NCBI GenBank assembly: GCA_025200525.1
Contig: CM045762.1
Location: forward strand, 74,769,217 to 74,833,216
Length of the DNA: 64,000 nt
Direction: 5' to 3'
From: Camellia lanceoleosa
Taxonomy: Eukaryota > Streptophyta > Magnoliopsida > Ericales > Theaceae
Numbering within the stretch: the first letter of the stretch is position 1; each line of letters begins with the position of its first letter. Under the pieces are notes generated by a model that saw only the letters and a list, made by a program, of their open reading frames with translations, had not been told where the DNA came from and ran no database searches. The position numbers and the translations under genes are program-made. This document shows, in pieces, positions 1-15,300 of this stretch.

Positions 1-387
1 GCTTTCCCTGCCTTGGAGGTTTTGAAAATTTGTGAATTGCCTAACATAATAGAGATATGGGACAACCATTTACTCATAGCCTCAGAAAAAGAATCAAAGT
101 CCTTCTGCCAACTGAAAGACATGTTGGTTTTTAATTGTGAGAAATTGGAACATGTGGTCCAGTTCAATATGCTCCCACGACTGCAAAATCTGAAAATATT
201 CATCGTAGATAATTGTCCAAAGATGGAAGCGATAGTTTTAGAGAAAGAAAAAGAAGAAGGAACCACCAATAATGATATCATCCTGTTCTCTCAATTAACA
301 ACTCTTTTTCTTTTTAGGTTGGTGAGCGTTAAAAGTTTCTACAACTGGCCTACAAGATCTGAAGCACAACCCTTGTTCAACCACCAG
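1..387 (+). CDS. LRR exon E1 (class C, partial at window edge)
   Basis: The window opens three bases inside this exon: the usual first codon GTT is missing and reading starts at GCT (Ala). It has 129 codons, ends CAG and is followed by donor GTTTGA. It matches the other units, with class C marks: the VFNC motif in the second LRR, FIVDNC in the third, and [10 protein letters not shown] near the end. It differs at DNHLL, where the others have DKQLL or DEQLL. No stop or frameshift is present. Confidence 0.8.
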
Positions 388-3300
388 GTTTGATTTTCCT
401 AATTTATTTTATTAAACCTGGCCATGGGAAAACGTGCACAAAAAAAAAAAAAAAAAAAATTCCTTTTCAATTACAATTTTAAATTCGAGAATATTCTCTT
501 TCTATCCGAATCCAAATCTATGTAAAATAATTTCAAGGTGGATATGCTAGGGGCCTACGATGGAAATTACAATATTACCCAAACAAAAATACGTATGAAT
601 TCTAAATTTAACACTATATTTTTATTTTGAATTTGAATGTTAATACGATTTTATTTGACTAAAATATATATAAGTTTGTCTTGTTTACCATTTGAGGTGA
701 ACCCAAACGACTTTTAAACGAATGGAGTTCGAGCAACTTTGTATTTTATTGCCCTTTTAAGTTTATTGAACTGAGTTCGAACTGAACTCAAAAAATCGAC
801 GAATTTCAAAATGTGTTCAATTTTAACTTATTTATATAATAAGTCATTCTTCATTTGGTATTTATTGAGCCGAATATCAATCGAGTTCAAATAATTTGAC
901 TTGTTTTGCCATATTAACTTAAGCAGATATACAGAGAAAATGAATATTAAATTAAATAAGAAATTATCAATATAAAAAATTATCAAGGCACTATGGTGAA
1001 TTTTTGAAAAAAAAATTTCTTTTTTTTTCATAGGTCTAACACTCAGATCTACAACTTCATTTTCCTTGTCTAAAAAATAACTAATGAGATTATGGAATAC
1101 AAATTATTAAAGGCGCATAGAAAAATAACTATGAAAGAGGGAAGACAATGTGAAGAGCTGATAACAAAATGGTGCTTAGTTAATAATTAAGCAAGACAAT
1201 AAATATTTCCGATGAATACGGAGATATGCAATTATCAATTTGCTTTTCATTTCCGCTCATACATTATTAAGCATGCATTTGGAAACTGTTGCAATTATCA
1301 ATTGTTGCCTATCCACAATTTTGTTACAGTCACTAACCTAAAGTGTTGTAAACTCCTTTACAGGTTGCTTTCCCAGTCTTGGAGGTTTTGAAAATTTGGG
1401 AATTGCCTAACATAATGGAGATCTGGGACAAGCAATTACTTATAGCCTCAGAAAAAGAATCAAAGTCCTTCTGCCAGCTGAAAGTCATGGAGGTTTTTAG
1501 TTGTGCGAAATTGGTACATGTGGTCCAGTTCAATATGCTCCTACGACTGCAAAATCTGAAAATATTCATCGTAGATAATTGTCCAAAGATGGAAGCGATA
1601 GTTTCAGAGAAAGAAAAAGAAGATGGAACCACCGATAATGATATCATCATGTTCTCTCAATTAATAACTCTTCAGCTTTCTATGTTGGTGAGCGTTAAAA
1701 GTTTCTACAACTGGCCTACAAGATCTGAAGCACAACCCTTGTTCAACCACCAGGTTTGTTTTTCCTAATTTATTTTATTAACCCTGGCCATGGGAAAGCG
1801 TGCACACAAAAAAAATAAAAATTCCTTTTCAATTACAATTTTAAATTCGAGAATATTCGCTTTCTATCCAAATCCAAATCTATGTAAAATAATTTTAAGG
1901 TGGATATGCTAGGGCCCTACGATGGAAATTACAATAGTACCCAAACAAAAATACGTATGAATTCTAAATTTAACACTATATTTTTATTTTGAATATGAAT
2001 GTTAATGCGATTTTATTGGACTAAAATATATATAAGTTTGTCTTGTTTTCTATTTGAGGTGAACCCAAAATGACTTTTAATCGAATGGGGTTAGAGCAAC
2101 TTGGTATTTTATCGCCCTTTTAAGTTTATTAAACTGAGCTCGAACTGAACTCAAAAAATCGACGAATTTCAAAATGTGTTCAATTTTAACTTATTTTTGT
2201 AATAAGTCATTCTTCAATTGTTATTTATTGAGCCGAATATCAATCGAGTTCAAATAATTTGATTTGTTTTGCATATTAACTTAAATAGATATGCCGAGAA
2301 AATGAATATTAAATTAAATAAGAAATTATCAATATAAAAAATTATCAAGGCACTGTGGTGAATTTTTGAAACAAAATTTTCTTTTTTTTCATAGGTCTAA
2401 CACTCAGATCTACAACATAATTTTCCTTATCTAAAAAATAACTAATGAGATTATGGAATACAAATTATTAAAGGCGCATAGAAAAATAATGATGAAAGTG
2501 GGAAGACAATGTGAAGAGCTGATAACAAAAAGGTGCTTAGTTAATAATTAAGCATGATAATAAATATTTCAGCTGAATACAGAGATATGCAATTATCAAT
2601 TTGCTTTTCATTTCCGCTCATACATTATTAACCAGGCATTTGGAAACTGTTGCAATTATCAATTGTTGCTTATCCACAATTTTGTAACAGTCACTAACCT
2701 AAAGTGTTGTATACTACTTTACAGGTTGCTTTCCCAGTCTTGGAGGTTTTGAAAATTTGGGAATTGCCTAACATAATAGAGATATGGGACAAGCAATTAC
2801 TCATAGCCTCCGAAAAAGAATCAAAGTCCTTCTGCCAACTGAAAGACATGATGGTTTTTAGTTGTGAGAAATTGGTACATGTGGTCCAGTTCAATATGCT
2901 CCCACGACTGCAAAATCTGAAAATATTCAACATAGATAATTGTCCAAAGATGGAAGCGATAGTCTCAGAGAAAGAAAAAGAAGAAGGATCCACTAGTAAT
3001 GATGTCATCGTGTTCTCTCAGTTAACAACTCTTATTCTTTCTAGGTTAGTGAGCGTTAAAAGTTTCTACAACTGGCCTACAAGATCTGAAGCACAATCCT
3101 TGTTCAACCACCAGGTTTGATTTTGCTAATTTATTTTATTAACCCTGGCCGTGGGAAAGCGTGCACACAAAAAAAATTTAAATTCCTTTTCAATTACAAT
3201 TTTAAATCTGAAGCTTATTTGAATATTCTCTTTCCATCCAAATCCAAATCAATGGAAAATAATTTGAAAGTGGATATGCTAGGGGCCTACAATGGAAATT

Positions 3301-6300
3301 ACAATATTAACCAAACAAAAATGTGCATGAATTCTAAATTGAACACTATATTTTTATTTTGAATATAAATCTTAATATGATTTTATTTGACTAAAATGTG
3401 TATAAGTTTGTTGTGTTTACCATTTGAGCCGAACCCGAACGAGTTTTAATTTACCAGAGTTCGAGCAACTTGGTATTTTATTGCCCTTTTAAGTTTATAG
3501 AACTAAGTTTGAACTGAACTCAAAAAATTCGGCGAATTTATAGCGATTCCGGTTTTGACCCTACCTTTGTTATATTCTGGACTCGGGTTTCATGGTTTAA
3601 TATTGTTACCCATGACTTGTTTTCCCTCATTTGTCTTTGTGTTGGAGTTTTGGGGTGTCTTGGGCATGTTTGGGACAAGTTGGTTGCTAGTTGTTCAAGT
3701 TGTTGTCCAGAACTTTGCTTCTTCGCTCGAGTGAGGCTTCTTACGCTCGAGTGAGTTTTGTGAGTGCCCAGCATTTTTGCAAACCTGCAGAGATTCTGGG
3801 AGGGTATTGTTCTTTGCTCGAGCCAAGCTTTTTGCGCTCGAGCGACGACGTGCGTCTGTAAAGCTTCTAAAGAGGTATATTTTGCGTTTTGGAGATGCTT
3901 GTTGCGCTCGAGCGAGCCTCGTGTATATTAGTTTGCAGTAGCTCATTTTTACATTGAATTATTATATCTTTTCACCCAAAAAGCGTAGATCAGCTCCTTT
4001 TCTCTCTAAAAGTCAACTTCTCTCTACAAATCCCTTAGGATCTAAGGGTCTCTCTACCCTGCTTCTTTTGATAAAAAGTTGGAGCATCTCAAGAGCTACC
4101 ATTTCATCCGAATAGAGTTTGATTTCGTCATTTTTGAAGTTCATCCACTTCTCTTTTGGGTTTCTACACTTGAGGTAGGGATATTCTACACTTTGTTATG
4201 ATCTTTAACCTAGTTATTTGTTGTTATATATAAATGGTGAGATTTCGGGTGTTTGGAGAAAACCTAGGGTTTGGATTAAAATTGAAAAGAGGGGTTTCCA
4301 TGTTGTGTTCTATAAATGAGCATGGGGTTTTGAATATGAGGTCGTCTTGTGTTAGAATGGTGGATTTTAGCCTTTGAATTGATATTTGAAAAAGAGGGAA
4401 ATTTGCCCTATTATGTGTTAAATAATTATTTTGTATAAATAATGAAATTAGTATGAGAAATGTGAAATTGGGAGGATGTATGAATGAATGGTGTAGTTGG
4501 ATTTGTTTAATCACTCACCTGTGAAAATTTGATGAATTATCTGTTATAAAGATTGTATATCTATTTAGAAATAACTGTATTGGGCTATGAGTGGAGGATA
4601 GCTATGATTGTTGTAAAAATTGCATGAGGATTAGGTGAATTCAAACTAATCATTTAGATTATGTCATTGAATATGACGGTGTGTAAAGGCATTGAATATG
4701 CATAATTGATAGTCATTGAATATAACGATTGTCACGCCCCGAATTTTAATTACTCGAAAACATTACCAAGAGCCTGAAAATTAGGTCCAATTTTTTTTTT
4801 TTTTTTAAAGATCTATTACCCTTGAGTAATAGAAACATAATAGTACATGTCTCCCTCATGATGAATACAACAATAATAATAGTACATGCCAAGCTCCTAC
4901 TACGGAGTTACAAATAAATAATTTCAAACATCAAAATACAAGGAGATTGTGCACAAGATCTACATGAACTTCCTAATCCTTCAACCAATCAATCTGAATT
5001 CTCTTCCTGTAAAAAAAAAATGAAAACAACAAGTTGTGAGCACAATTGCCCAGTAAGAATCTCATAGTTCTAAAACAATAACCATCCTATTGATAGAAAT
5101 GATCCCGCATGCAGGGTGATACCATATAGTAGGTGACGTTTTGTAATTTCAAAATATCATACGTAGAGTACCTTTTTCTCAAACTTTATTTGAACATTTA
5201 AGGAAAACCTTTAACCATCAAAAACTATCCTTTTTATCAGAAGACCAAAAATCCTTTATCGAAACAAACATGTTTAAGGAACCACATCATTTTGTATTTA
5301 TTAACACATTCCAAAATATTCCCCTTTTATTTCCCATTCTCCTCTTTTCTAGTTACATTTATTATAACGTCATAACCTCAAGTTCAAATTCCCTTAATAC
5401 TTCAAAAACATCCCACATACGTGCTATTCCCACCCATATATTCATATTTGCTGTAAATCCTCAATACAAAAATCCAAATCTCTTTTATAGTCAATAATTA
5501 TTATCCTATACTCAACTCCTACTTATCTAACAATTACATCACATCCACACTTGCATTATCAATTATAATTCAACATATCACAACTAAATTATATCCACAT
5601 GTGCGTTATCAATCATAATTCAACATATCCTAAGGATAATAGATCCTTTTAATTCAATTTCTCAATTAATCATAAAACAAAACTTTTAATTTTTCCTTAT
5701 AGATGCAAACAATCCGATGAGTTCTTTATCACTAACCCGTCATCCAATTACCATTTTATTATTCATTCTTTTCAAATAATTCCCATAAGCATTTCCATTC
5801 CATACCAGTTTACACATCAAATGTGTAACACCCTAAAAATAAACCCATAAATCATATATTCAAGACATCCATAAACTTAAGAGAATAAAACATAATTCTA
5901 TTTATCATAGTATTCATTACAAAAGTATTACATGTTGACATCAAAAGTAAGTGTCCTACGGGCTTACAGCTTTCCAAGGCAACACTTAGTTACAAGAAAG
6001 AGAGTACTAACTCAAAACACAAAATAAGCCCTTGGCTTGATTTACATGTAATACACAAAACAATCACAAAAGGAAGCCTTCAGCTTCTACAACCTCCCAA
6101 ACTACGTCCTTGGAGGCGGCATATCACCCGTACTTGAAAATGATGTCCCATATAGGGTGAGCCAACGCCCAGTAGAGATATGCTAAACATAATATGAGAA
6201 ATAACTAAAACATTAGCATTTGATAAATGTTTAGCTCATATAAACCAACTTATAACATATTTCAATTCCATGACAAATATGTCCATGTTTCATTCCACTT

Positions 6301-9300
6301 TCTTTTACTTAACCGTTTCAATTCATAAACATGGCTCAGAACCTGGCCAAACAATTCCATTCAATGAGACTACATCCCATAACAACAGTACTTCAATTTC
6401 AAATGAGATAACAACTCATATCAAAACACTCCTATACTTCACAATAGAGACACATATTTGCTGTATCAAAGTCGTATTAAAACACTTCCATACTTCACAA
6501 TAGATACACAGATTTGCTGTATCAATGGAGTCCATCCCCTATCTCCTCCCACACAATACAATGTATATAAACAATTATCATATACATGATCAATCAATAC
6601 ACATATGTGATGTATTATTCCAACAGTCATATTCAATGACATATTCAATCGATTAGTTTTAATTCAACTAATCATCATGCAGTGTCTACAACAATCAAGA
6701 CTATCCTCCACCAATAGCTCAAAGCAATTATTTCTAAGCAGATAATAAATGCATCAACAGATAAATTATCAACATTTTCAAAAGTGAGCGATTAATAAAT
6801 CCAACTCCACCATTCGATCTCATTTTAAGCCAATTTCATCATTTCCATCCCAATTTCACATTTCACAATGAAAGTCATTAATTACACTAATGCCCAATAA
6901 AACCCAAATATGGCATTTTCCCCATTTTTCCCAATATTGACCCAAAGGTCCAAATACCATTAATAGACCTCAATAACTTTATTTTAAGGCTCAAATACAC
7001 ATATATAGTTCAATGGAACAAAAACCCCTCTTTACACATCTTAAGGTTTGAAACCCTAACTCCCAAAATTACCTAAATTCAACATTACATCAAAATGACT
7101 ACAAGTTTATGTCAAAGACCATAAATATGAGTAGTTATCCCTACCTCAAATTTCAGAGCTCAGCGGAGAAGATGAAGAAATCCAAAGATGCTCCAAATCA
7201 ACACTTTTTCGGATCCAAAGATAGCCCAAGCCAAACTCTACCTTTTATTCAAAGGAACTAAGGTAGAAACACTCTAGACCTAGATGGATTCTTAGAGAGA
7301 GTGTAGAGAGAGAGGCTGCCGAAATTAGGGTTTTGAAAAGTTTGAGAGAGAGAGAAAGTTGAAAAAGTGATTTAAAATGACCCAGCTGTGATCTGATATA
7401 CGTATGACCCGCTCGAGCAGAGAATAGGACGCTTGAGCATCAGGCACAAAAACTTCACCAGCTCGAGCGCAAAAATACCCGCTCGAGCGCCAAGGCACAA
7501 CAGCAAAACACTACCCGCTCGAGCGCAAAGGAACCCGCTCGAGCGTAGTTTACACTCTTCCAGTACTTTTACAGACTTCGAACACCCGCTCGAGTGTCAG
7601 GTACCCGCTCGAGCACGACCCGCTCAAGCGTAAGGAAATCCGCTCGAGCGCAAAGGGACCCGCTCGAGCGGATAATCAAAAATCTGGGCAACAAGAATAG
7701 AGACCAAAGCTTAACCAACCTGTTCGAAACATGCCCAAGACATTTCTAAACTCAACTTCAAAGAGTTAAAGGACAGGAATGTAATACAGACAACAACAAA
7801 CATCCACGGAACCGAGTTCGGAATATAGTTAAACAACAAAGAGAAAAATCGAGATCGCTATAACCCTCCCCCCTTAAAGAATTTCATCCCCGAAATTAGA
7901 TAAACAAGTGTCAAAAATGTGATTTCTATATTCTCAACATTATTACAATTCAACAATTCACATCCTGACCCATTACCGGTCATCCCATCTCTTTTCAAGA
8001 GGCAAATTACAACATATGTTACAACATGCACTATCAACATGCATTCTTTTGAAATTTACCAATTTCAACACATATTCCATAATTCGATTACATATTCAAT
8101 GCCAACAATATATTTGCATTTCTAAAATAGAATTAACACGTGCAATGTTAAAATAAACTTCCATTCTCAAGGCATACTCAATAATACCTCCACAATATTT
8201 CCATAGACCAAACATATACAATGTTTTACAACTTAAGAGATATACAATGCTCTTAAGGTTTATCAATACGACAACATAATTAACATATGCTCAAACATCC
8301 CCAAATAGATCCGAATACTTCTCTCAGACCTCCAATCCACGTTCCCAAGTGGCTTCCTCAACCCCGTGATGTTTCCTCAAAACCTTTACCAAGGGAATAG
8401 TCTTGCCCCGCAAGACTTGATCCTGTCTATACAAGACCCAAACCGGTCTCTCCTCATACGAGGCATCCTCATCTACCTCTAAGTCGGTCCAATCCAATAC
8501 ATGTGATGGATCCGGCTCGTACTTCTGAAGCATACTAACATGAAACATGTCATGCACTCTGGACAACTGCGGCGGTAAAGCTAAACGATATGCAACCTCC
8601 CCAATCCTCTCAAGGATCTAAAAAGGGCCAATAAACCAAGGGGATAACTTCCCACTCTTCCCAAACCTCATCAAACCCTGCCTAGGTGATATTTTCAGAA
8701 AGATATGATCACCCGCTTCAAATGCCAAAGGCCTCCTTCTACGGTCGGCATAACTCTTTTGGCAACTATGGGCTGTAACAAGTCTCTTACGGATAAGCTC
8801 AATTTTCTCCGTCATTTCCCTCACCAACTTCGGGCCCAACAAAGGTGCATCACCCACCTCGGCCCAACAAACTGGAGACCTACACGGTCGGCCACACAAG
8901 GCCTCGAATGGTGCCGTACCGATACTCGACTGGAAATTGTTGTTGTAGGCAAACTCCACCAAGGGCAAGTGCCTTTCCCACGATCCACTAAAGTCAAGGA
9001 CACAACCTTGAAGCATATCCTCAAGGATCTGAATACACAAATATGCCCAATATTCCACCATTTGTACATAACAACGAATAACTAGGCTAAAAATCATAGT
9101 AAGGTGTAGAATATCCCTATCTCAAGCTTAGAAGAGCAAAGGGAGAGATGGAGGATCTTCAAAGACGCCGAAATCAAACTTCAATCAGACTAAAATGAAG
9201 CTCTTGAGATGCACTGTCTTTTTAACAAAGGCACACGAGTGTAGAGATCACTAGATCTAGGTGTAAATGTAGAAAGAGAGAGTATCTTAGAAAGAAAGGG

Positions 9301-12300
9301 TCTCAACTTTAGGTTTTGGGAAGAAAAGATCTGAAAAAGTGATGTAGAAAGTCATTTTCACAATTTAATATACGCACAGTCCACTCGAGCACAAGAGTTG
9401 ACGCTCAAGCGTCTGACACAATAAGTTGTTCCGCTCGAGCGCATAATACACACCTCCAGTACTTTTGCAGGCAATAGACAAACCGCTCGAGTGCAAGAAA
9501 GGCAGCTCCAGCGCGCACCCACCCGAGCTTAGGAAAGGCCGCTCAAGGCCGCTCACATAATGTTTTCCCTTTTTGGGGTGCGTATAACAAAAATAATGCC
9601 ACCATTTTATTGGTTTAGGCTGTGTTTGGTTTATAAATTTGAAGAAAAATTTAGAAAGAAAAAGGGGAAAAGGTATGTAAAATATAGGTGAATTGTAGTT
9701 ATATTTCATTCACATTTCACCTATTTTTATTTTCTATTTCGAAATTACTTCCCAAATTCATTAACCAAAAGCGAAAGAAGTACATGAGAGATAGTCAAAA
9801 CCTAACAAAAGTATAAAAATATAGAACAATGTATCAAAGAAACAAACAAGACCCTACTAGAACAAACTTAAAACATGATGCCCATATTAGTATCCAAAGT
9901 AGAAAACGATGAGGGACTTTTCTGGAATGAATGGCTTTTGTGAACACTATCTACGTGTGGGACCTTCCAACTTTCTTATTTTAATTGCCTTTTGAATCAT
10001 ATTGAATGAATGGACCATACCTTCTGTATGGCCTAAAGTTAGACCTAACATCTCCAAAATACAAACTTGAAACATCTCCAAAAGCACAACAAAATAAAAT
10101 AAAAATCACCATAAAAAATATAAAAAAAAAAAGTCGTCCCAAGGTCCATCAAAAGTAAAATTTTTACTTACCCAAAAAAGAGTAAAACTTTTACTATCCA
10201 TGGGTTGCAATACTAAAGAATGAAAAAAGAATTCATATACAAAGGTTAAAATAACTCTATATATATATTAAAAATATATATATTATCTAAAGCCAAAACA
10301 AATTAGAATCATCATGATGTCCAAAAGATCCATACATATAAAGGTTGTAAATCTCATATTAATTGTTAAAATTAGGATTGTAAATGAGTCAAGTTGAATC
10401 ATATAACGGGTTATTCAAGTTTAATTTGAAAAACTTATTGAGTTTGAAAAAATATATATAAGTTTGTTTTGTTTACCATTTGAACCGAACCTAAATGAGT
10501 TTTAATGGAACGGAGTTCGAGCAACTAAATTGGCATTTTATGCCCATTTAAGTTTATAAAACTGAGTTTGAGCTAAACTCAAAATATCAGCGAGTCTCAA
10601 AATGTGTTCAGTTTTAACTTATTTATATAATAAGTCATTCTTGAATTGTTTTTTAATGAGCCGATTATAAGTCGAGTTCAAATGATTTGATTTGTTTTAC
10701 CATCTTAAATTAAATAGATATGCCAACAAAATGAATATTAAATCAAAGAAGAAATTATCAATATAAAAAATTATCAAGGCACCGTGGTGAATTTTTAAAA
10801 TAAAATTTTCTTCTTTTTCATAAGTCCAATACACAAATCTAAAACATAATTTGCCTTATCGAAAAAATAACAAATAAGATTATGGACTACAAATTATTAA
10901 AGGCAAATAGAAAAATAATGATGAAAGATGGAAAACAATGTGAACAGCTGATATCAAAAAGGTGCTTAGTTAATAATTAAGCAATAGAATAAATATTACA
11001 AAAGAATATGGCGATATGAAATTATCAATTTGCCAGCCTAATGCTTTTCATTTCCGCTTATACACGATTAAAGCATGCATTTAGAAACTGTTGCAGTTAT
11101 CAATTGTTGCTTATCCACAATTTTGTAATAGTCACCAACCCAAACGAGTTTTAATCGAATGGAGTTCGAGCAACTTGGCATTTTACTGCCCATTTAAGTT
11201 TGTAGAACTGAGTTCGAATTGAACTCAAAAAATCGCCGAATTTCAAAATGTGTTCAATTTTAACTTATTTATATAATAAGTCATTCTTGAATTGTTTTTT
11301 CTTGAGCTGAATATAAATCGAGTTCAAATAATTTGATTTGTTTTACCATCTTAACTTAAATAGATATGCCAAGAAAATGACTATAAATTAAATATGAAAT
11401 TATCAAAATAAAAAATTATCAAGGCAGCGTGGTGAATTTTTAAAATAAAATTTTCTTCTATTTCATAAGTCTAATACTCAAACCTAAAACATAACTTGCC
11501 TTATCTAAAAAAATAACTACTAAGATTGTGGAACACAAATTATTAAAGGCAAATAGAAAAATAACGTTGAAAGGTGGAAAACAATGTAAAGAGTTGATGA
11601 CAAAAAGGTGCCTAGTTAATAATTAAGCAATACAATAACTATTTCAAAAGAATATGGCGATATGCAATTATCAATTTGCTTGCCTATGGCTTTTCATTTC
11701 TGCTCATACATGATTAAAGCATGCATTTGGAAACTGTTGCAATTATCAATTGTTGCTTATCCACAATTTTGTAATAGTCACTAACTACATGCGTTGTAAA
11801 TTACTTTGCAGGTTGCTTTCCCCGCCCTGGAGGATTTGGAAATTCAGGAATTGCCTAACATAATAGAGATATGGGACAAGCAATTACTCATAGCCTCAGA
11901 AAAAGAATCAAAGTCCTTCTGCCAATTGAAAGATATGAATGTTTCTAATTGTGAGAAATTGGTACATGTGGTCCAATTAAATATGCTCCCACGATTGCAA
12001 AATCTCAAAAAATTCAACGTTGATAATTGTCCAAGGATGGAAGCGATAGTCTCGAAGAAAGAAAAAGAAGAAGGAACCACCAGGAATGATATCATCGTTT
12101 TCCCTCAATTAACAACTCTTAATCTTTCGGAGTTGGTGAGCCTTAAAATTTTCTACAACTGGCCTACAAGATCTGAAGCACAACCCTTGTTCAACCACCA
12201 GGTTTGATTTTCCTAATTTATTTTTTATAATAAAATTTTCTTCTTTTTCATAAGTCCAATACTGAAATCTACAACATAACTTGCCTTATCTAAAAAATAA

Positions 12301-15300
12301 CTAATAAGATTGTGGAACACAAATTATTAAAGTCAAATAGAAAAATAACTATGAAAGATGGAAAATAATGTGAAGAGCTGAAATCAAAAAGGTGCTTAGT
12401 TAATAATTCAGCAATAGAATAAATATTTCAAAAGAATATTGCAATATGAAATTATCAATTTGCCTGCCTAATGCTTCTCATTTTCGCTCATACACGTTTG
12501 AAGCATGTGTTTGTAAACTGTTGCAATTATAAGTTGTTGCTCATCCGCAATTTTGTGACAGTCAGTAGCTACATGTGTTGTAAATCACTTTACAGGTTGC
12601 TTTTCCCGTCTTGGAGGATTTGAAAATTCATAAATTGCCTAACATAATAGAGATATGGGACGAGCAATTACTCATAGCCTCAGAAAAAGAATCAAAGTCC
12701 TTCTGCCAATTGAAAGATATGCAAGTTTCTAATTGTGAGAAATTGGTACATGTGGTCCAGTTCAATATGCTCTCACGACTGCAAAATCTGGAAACGTTCA
12801 ACGTAGATCATTGTCCAAAGATGGAAGCGATAGTCTCGGAGAAAGCAAAAGAAGAAGGAACCACCAGTAATGATATCATCTTGTTCTCTAAATTAACAAC
12901 ACTTAATCTATCTGAGTTGGTGAGCCTTAAAAGTTTCTACAGCTGGCCTACAAGATTTGAAGTACAACCGTTGTTCAACCACAAGGTTTGATTTTCCTAA
13001 TTTATTTTATTAACCTTGGCCACGGGAAATCGCGCACACGAAAAAAATTAAAATTCCCTTTCAAATACAATTTTAAATTTAAAGCTTATTTGAAAATTCT
13101 CTTTTATCCAAATCCAAATAAAAGTAAATAATTTCATGGCGGATCTGCTAGGGGCCTACGGTGGAAATTACAATATTGCCGAAACAAAAATACGTATGAA
13201 TTCTAAATTTAACACAATTTTTGTAAAAGTCACCAACCCAAATGAGTTTTAATCGAACGGAGTTGAAGCAATTTGGTATTTTATTTCCCATTTAAGTTTA
13301 TAGAACTGAGTTCGAACTGAACTCAAAAAATCAGCGAATTTCAAAATGTGTTCAATTTTAACTTATTTACATAATAAGTCATTCTTGAATTGTTTTTTAT
13401 TGAGCCGAATATAAATTGAGTTCAAATAATTTGATTTGTTTTACCATCTTAACTTAAATAGATATGCCAAGAAAATGAATATTAAATTAAATAAGAAATT
13501 ATCAATATAAAAAATTATCAAGGCACCGTGGTGAATTTTTAAAATAAAATTTTCTTTTTTCTTCATAAGTCCAACACTGAAATCTACAACATAACCTGCC
13601 CTATCTAAAAAATAACTAATAAGATTGTGGAACACAAATTATTAAAGTCAAATAGAAAAATAATTATGAAAGATGGAAAATAATTTGAAGAGCTGAAATA
13701 AAAAAGGTGCTTAGTTAATAATTAAGCAATAGAATAAATATTTCAAAAGAATAAGGCGATATGAAATTATCAATTTGCCTGCCTAATGCTTCTCATTTCC
13801 GCTCATACACGTTTGAAGCATGTGTTAGTAAACTGTTGCAATTATAAGTTGTTGCTCATCCACAATTTTGTGACAATCACTAGCTACATGTGTTGTAAAT
13901 TACTTTACAGGTTGCTTTTCCCGTCTTGGAGGATTTGAAAATTCAGAAATTGCCTAACATAATAGAGATATGGGACGAGCAATTACTCATAGCCTCAGAA
14001 AAAGATTCAAAGTCCTTCTGCCAATTGAAAGATATGAAGGTTTCTAATTGTGAGAAATTGGTACGCGTGGTTCTATTCAATATGCTCCCACGACTGCAAA
14101 ATCTCAAAAAATTCAACGTAGATAATTGTCCAAGGATGGAAGCGATAGTCTCGGAGAAAGAAAAAGAAGAAGGAACCACCAGGAATGATATCGTCGTGTT
14201 CTCTCAACTAGCAACTCTTATTCTTTCTGAGTTGGTGAGCCTTAAAAGTTTTTGCAACGGGCCTACAAGATCTAAAGCACAACCCTTATTCAACCACCAG
14301 GTTAGATTTTCCTTTTTTATTTTATTAACCCTTGCCATGGGAAAGTGTGCGCACAAAAGAAAATTAAAATTCTTTCTCCATTACAATTTTGAATTTGAAG
14401 CTTATTTAAATATTCTCTTTCTATCCATATCCAAATAAAAGTAAAATAATTGCAAGGTGGATATGCTAGGGGTCTACGATGGAAATTACAATATTAACTA
14501 AACAAAAATATGTATGAATTGTAATACACCATATTTTTATTTTTAATATGAATCTTAGTATGATTTTATTTGACTAAAATATACATAAGTTTGTCTTCTT
14601 TACCATTTCAACCGAACCCAAACGAGTTTTAATCGAATGGAGTTCGAGCAACTTGGTATTTTACTGCCCATTTAAGTTTATAGAACTGAGTTCGAACTGA
14701 ACTCAAAAAATCGGCGAATTTCAAAATATGTTCAATTTTAACTTATTTATATAATAAGTCATTCTTGAATTGTTTTTTAATGAGCCGAATATAAATCAAG
14801 TTCAAATAATTTTATTTGTTTTACCATTTTAACTTAAATTGATATGCCAAGAAAATGATTATTTAATTATATAGCGGTCCCGGGTTTACCCCTTGTTGTA
14901 TAGTGGTCCGGACATGTGTCCGTGGATGTCGGTAATTGAGTATTGTCTTATTTACGTCCTTTCTTGCTTTGTTTTTGAGTTACAGGATGTGTTGGGCAGG
15001 TTTGTCACAGGTTGGTTAAGCTTTAGAACCAAGTCTAGTTGCCCAGGTTTTAACTGGTCCGCTCGAGCGGACATGTTTGCGCTCGAGCGGATGGGTTGTT
15101 GTTGCTTATGCGCCGGCGGAGGTTTTGGCGCCGGCGGAGAATGCACCTTTCGATTTCGTGCACCTGCAAAACTTCTGCAAGTGTGGTTTCTGCGCCGGCG
15201 GGTCTTTGTCTTCGAGCGCATAGTATGTTTTTTGGTGAGAGTTCGGGAGGGAGACTGCGCCGAGCTGGGATCTACGCCGAGCGGACGAACTTTGTGTACA

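Noticed and set aside
7410..7670. CRISPR-like spaced palindromes
   Set aside because: Short palindromic words at irregular 16-60-bp spacing in a plant LTR. Repeat length and genome type do not fit CRISPR.
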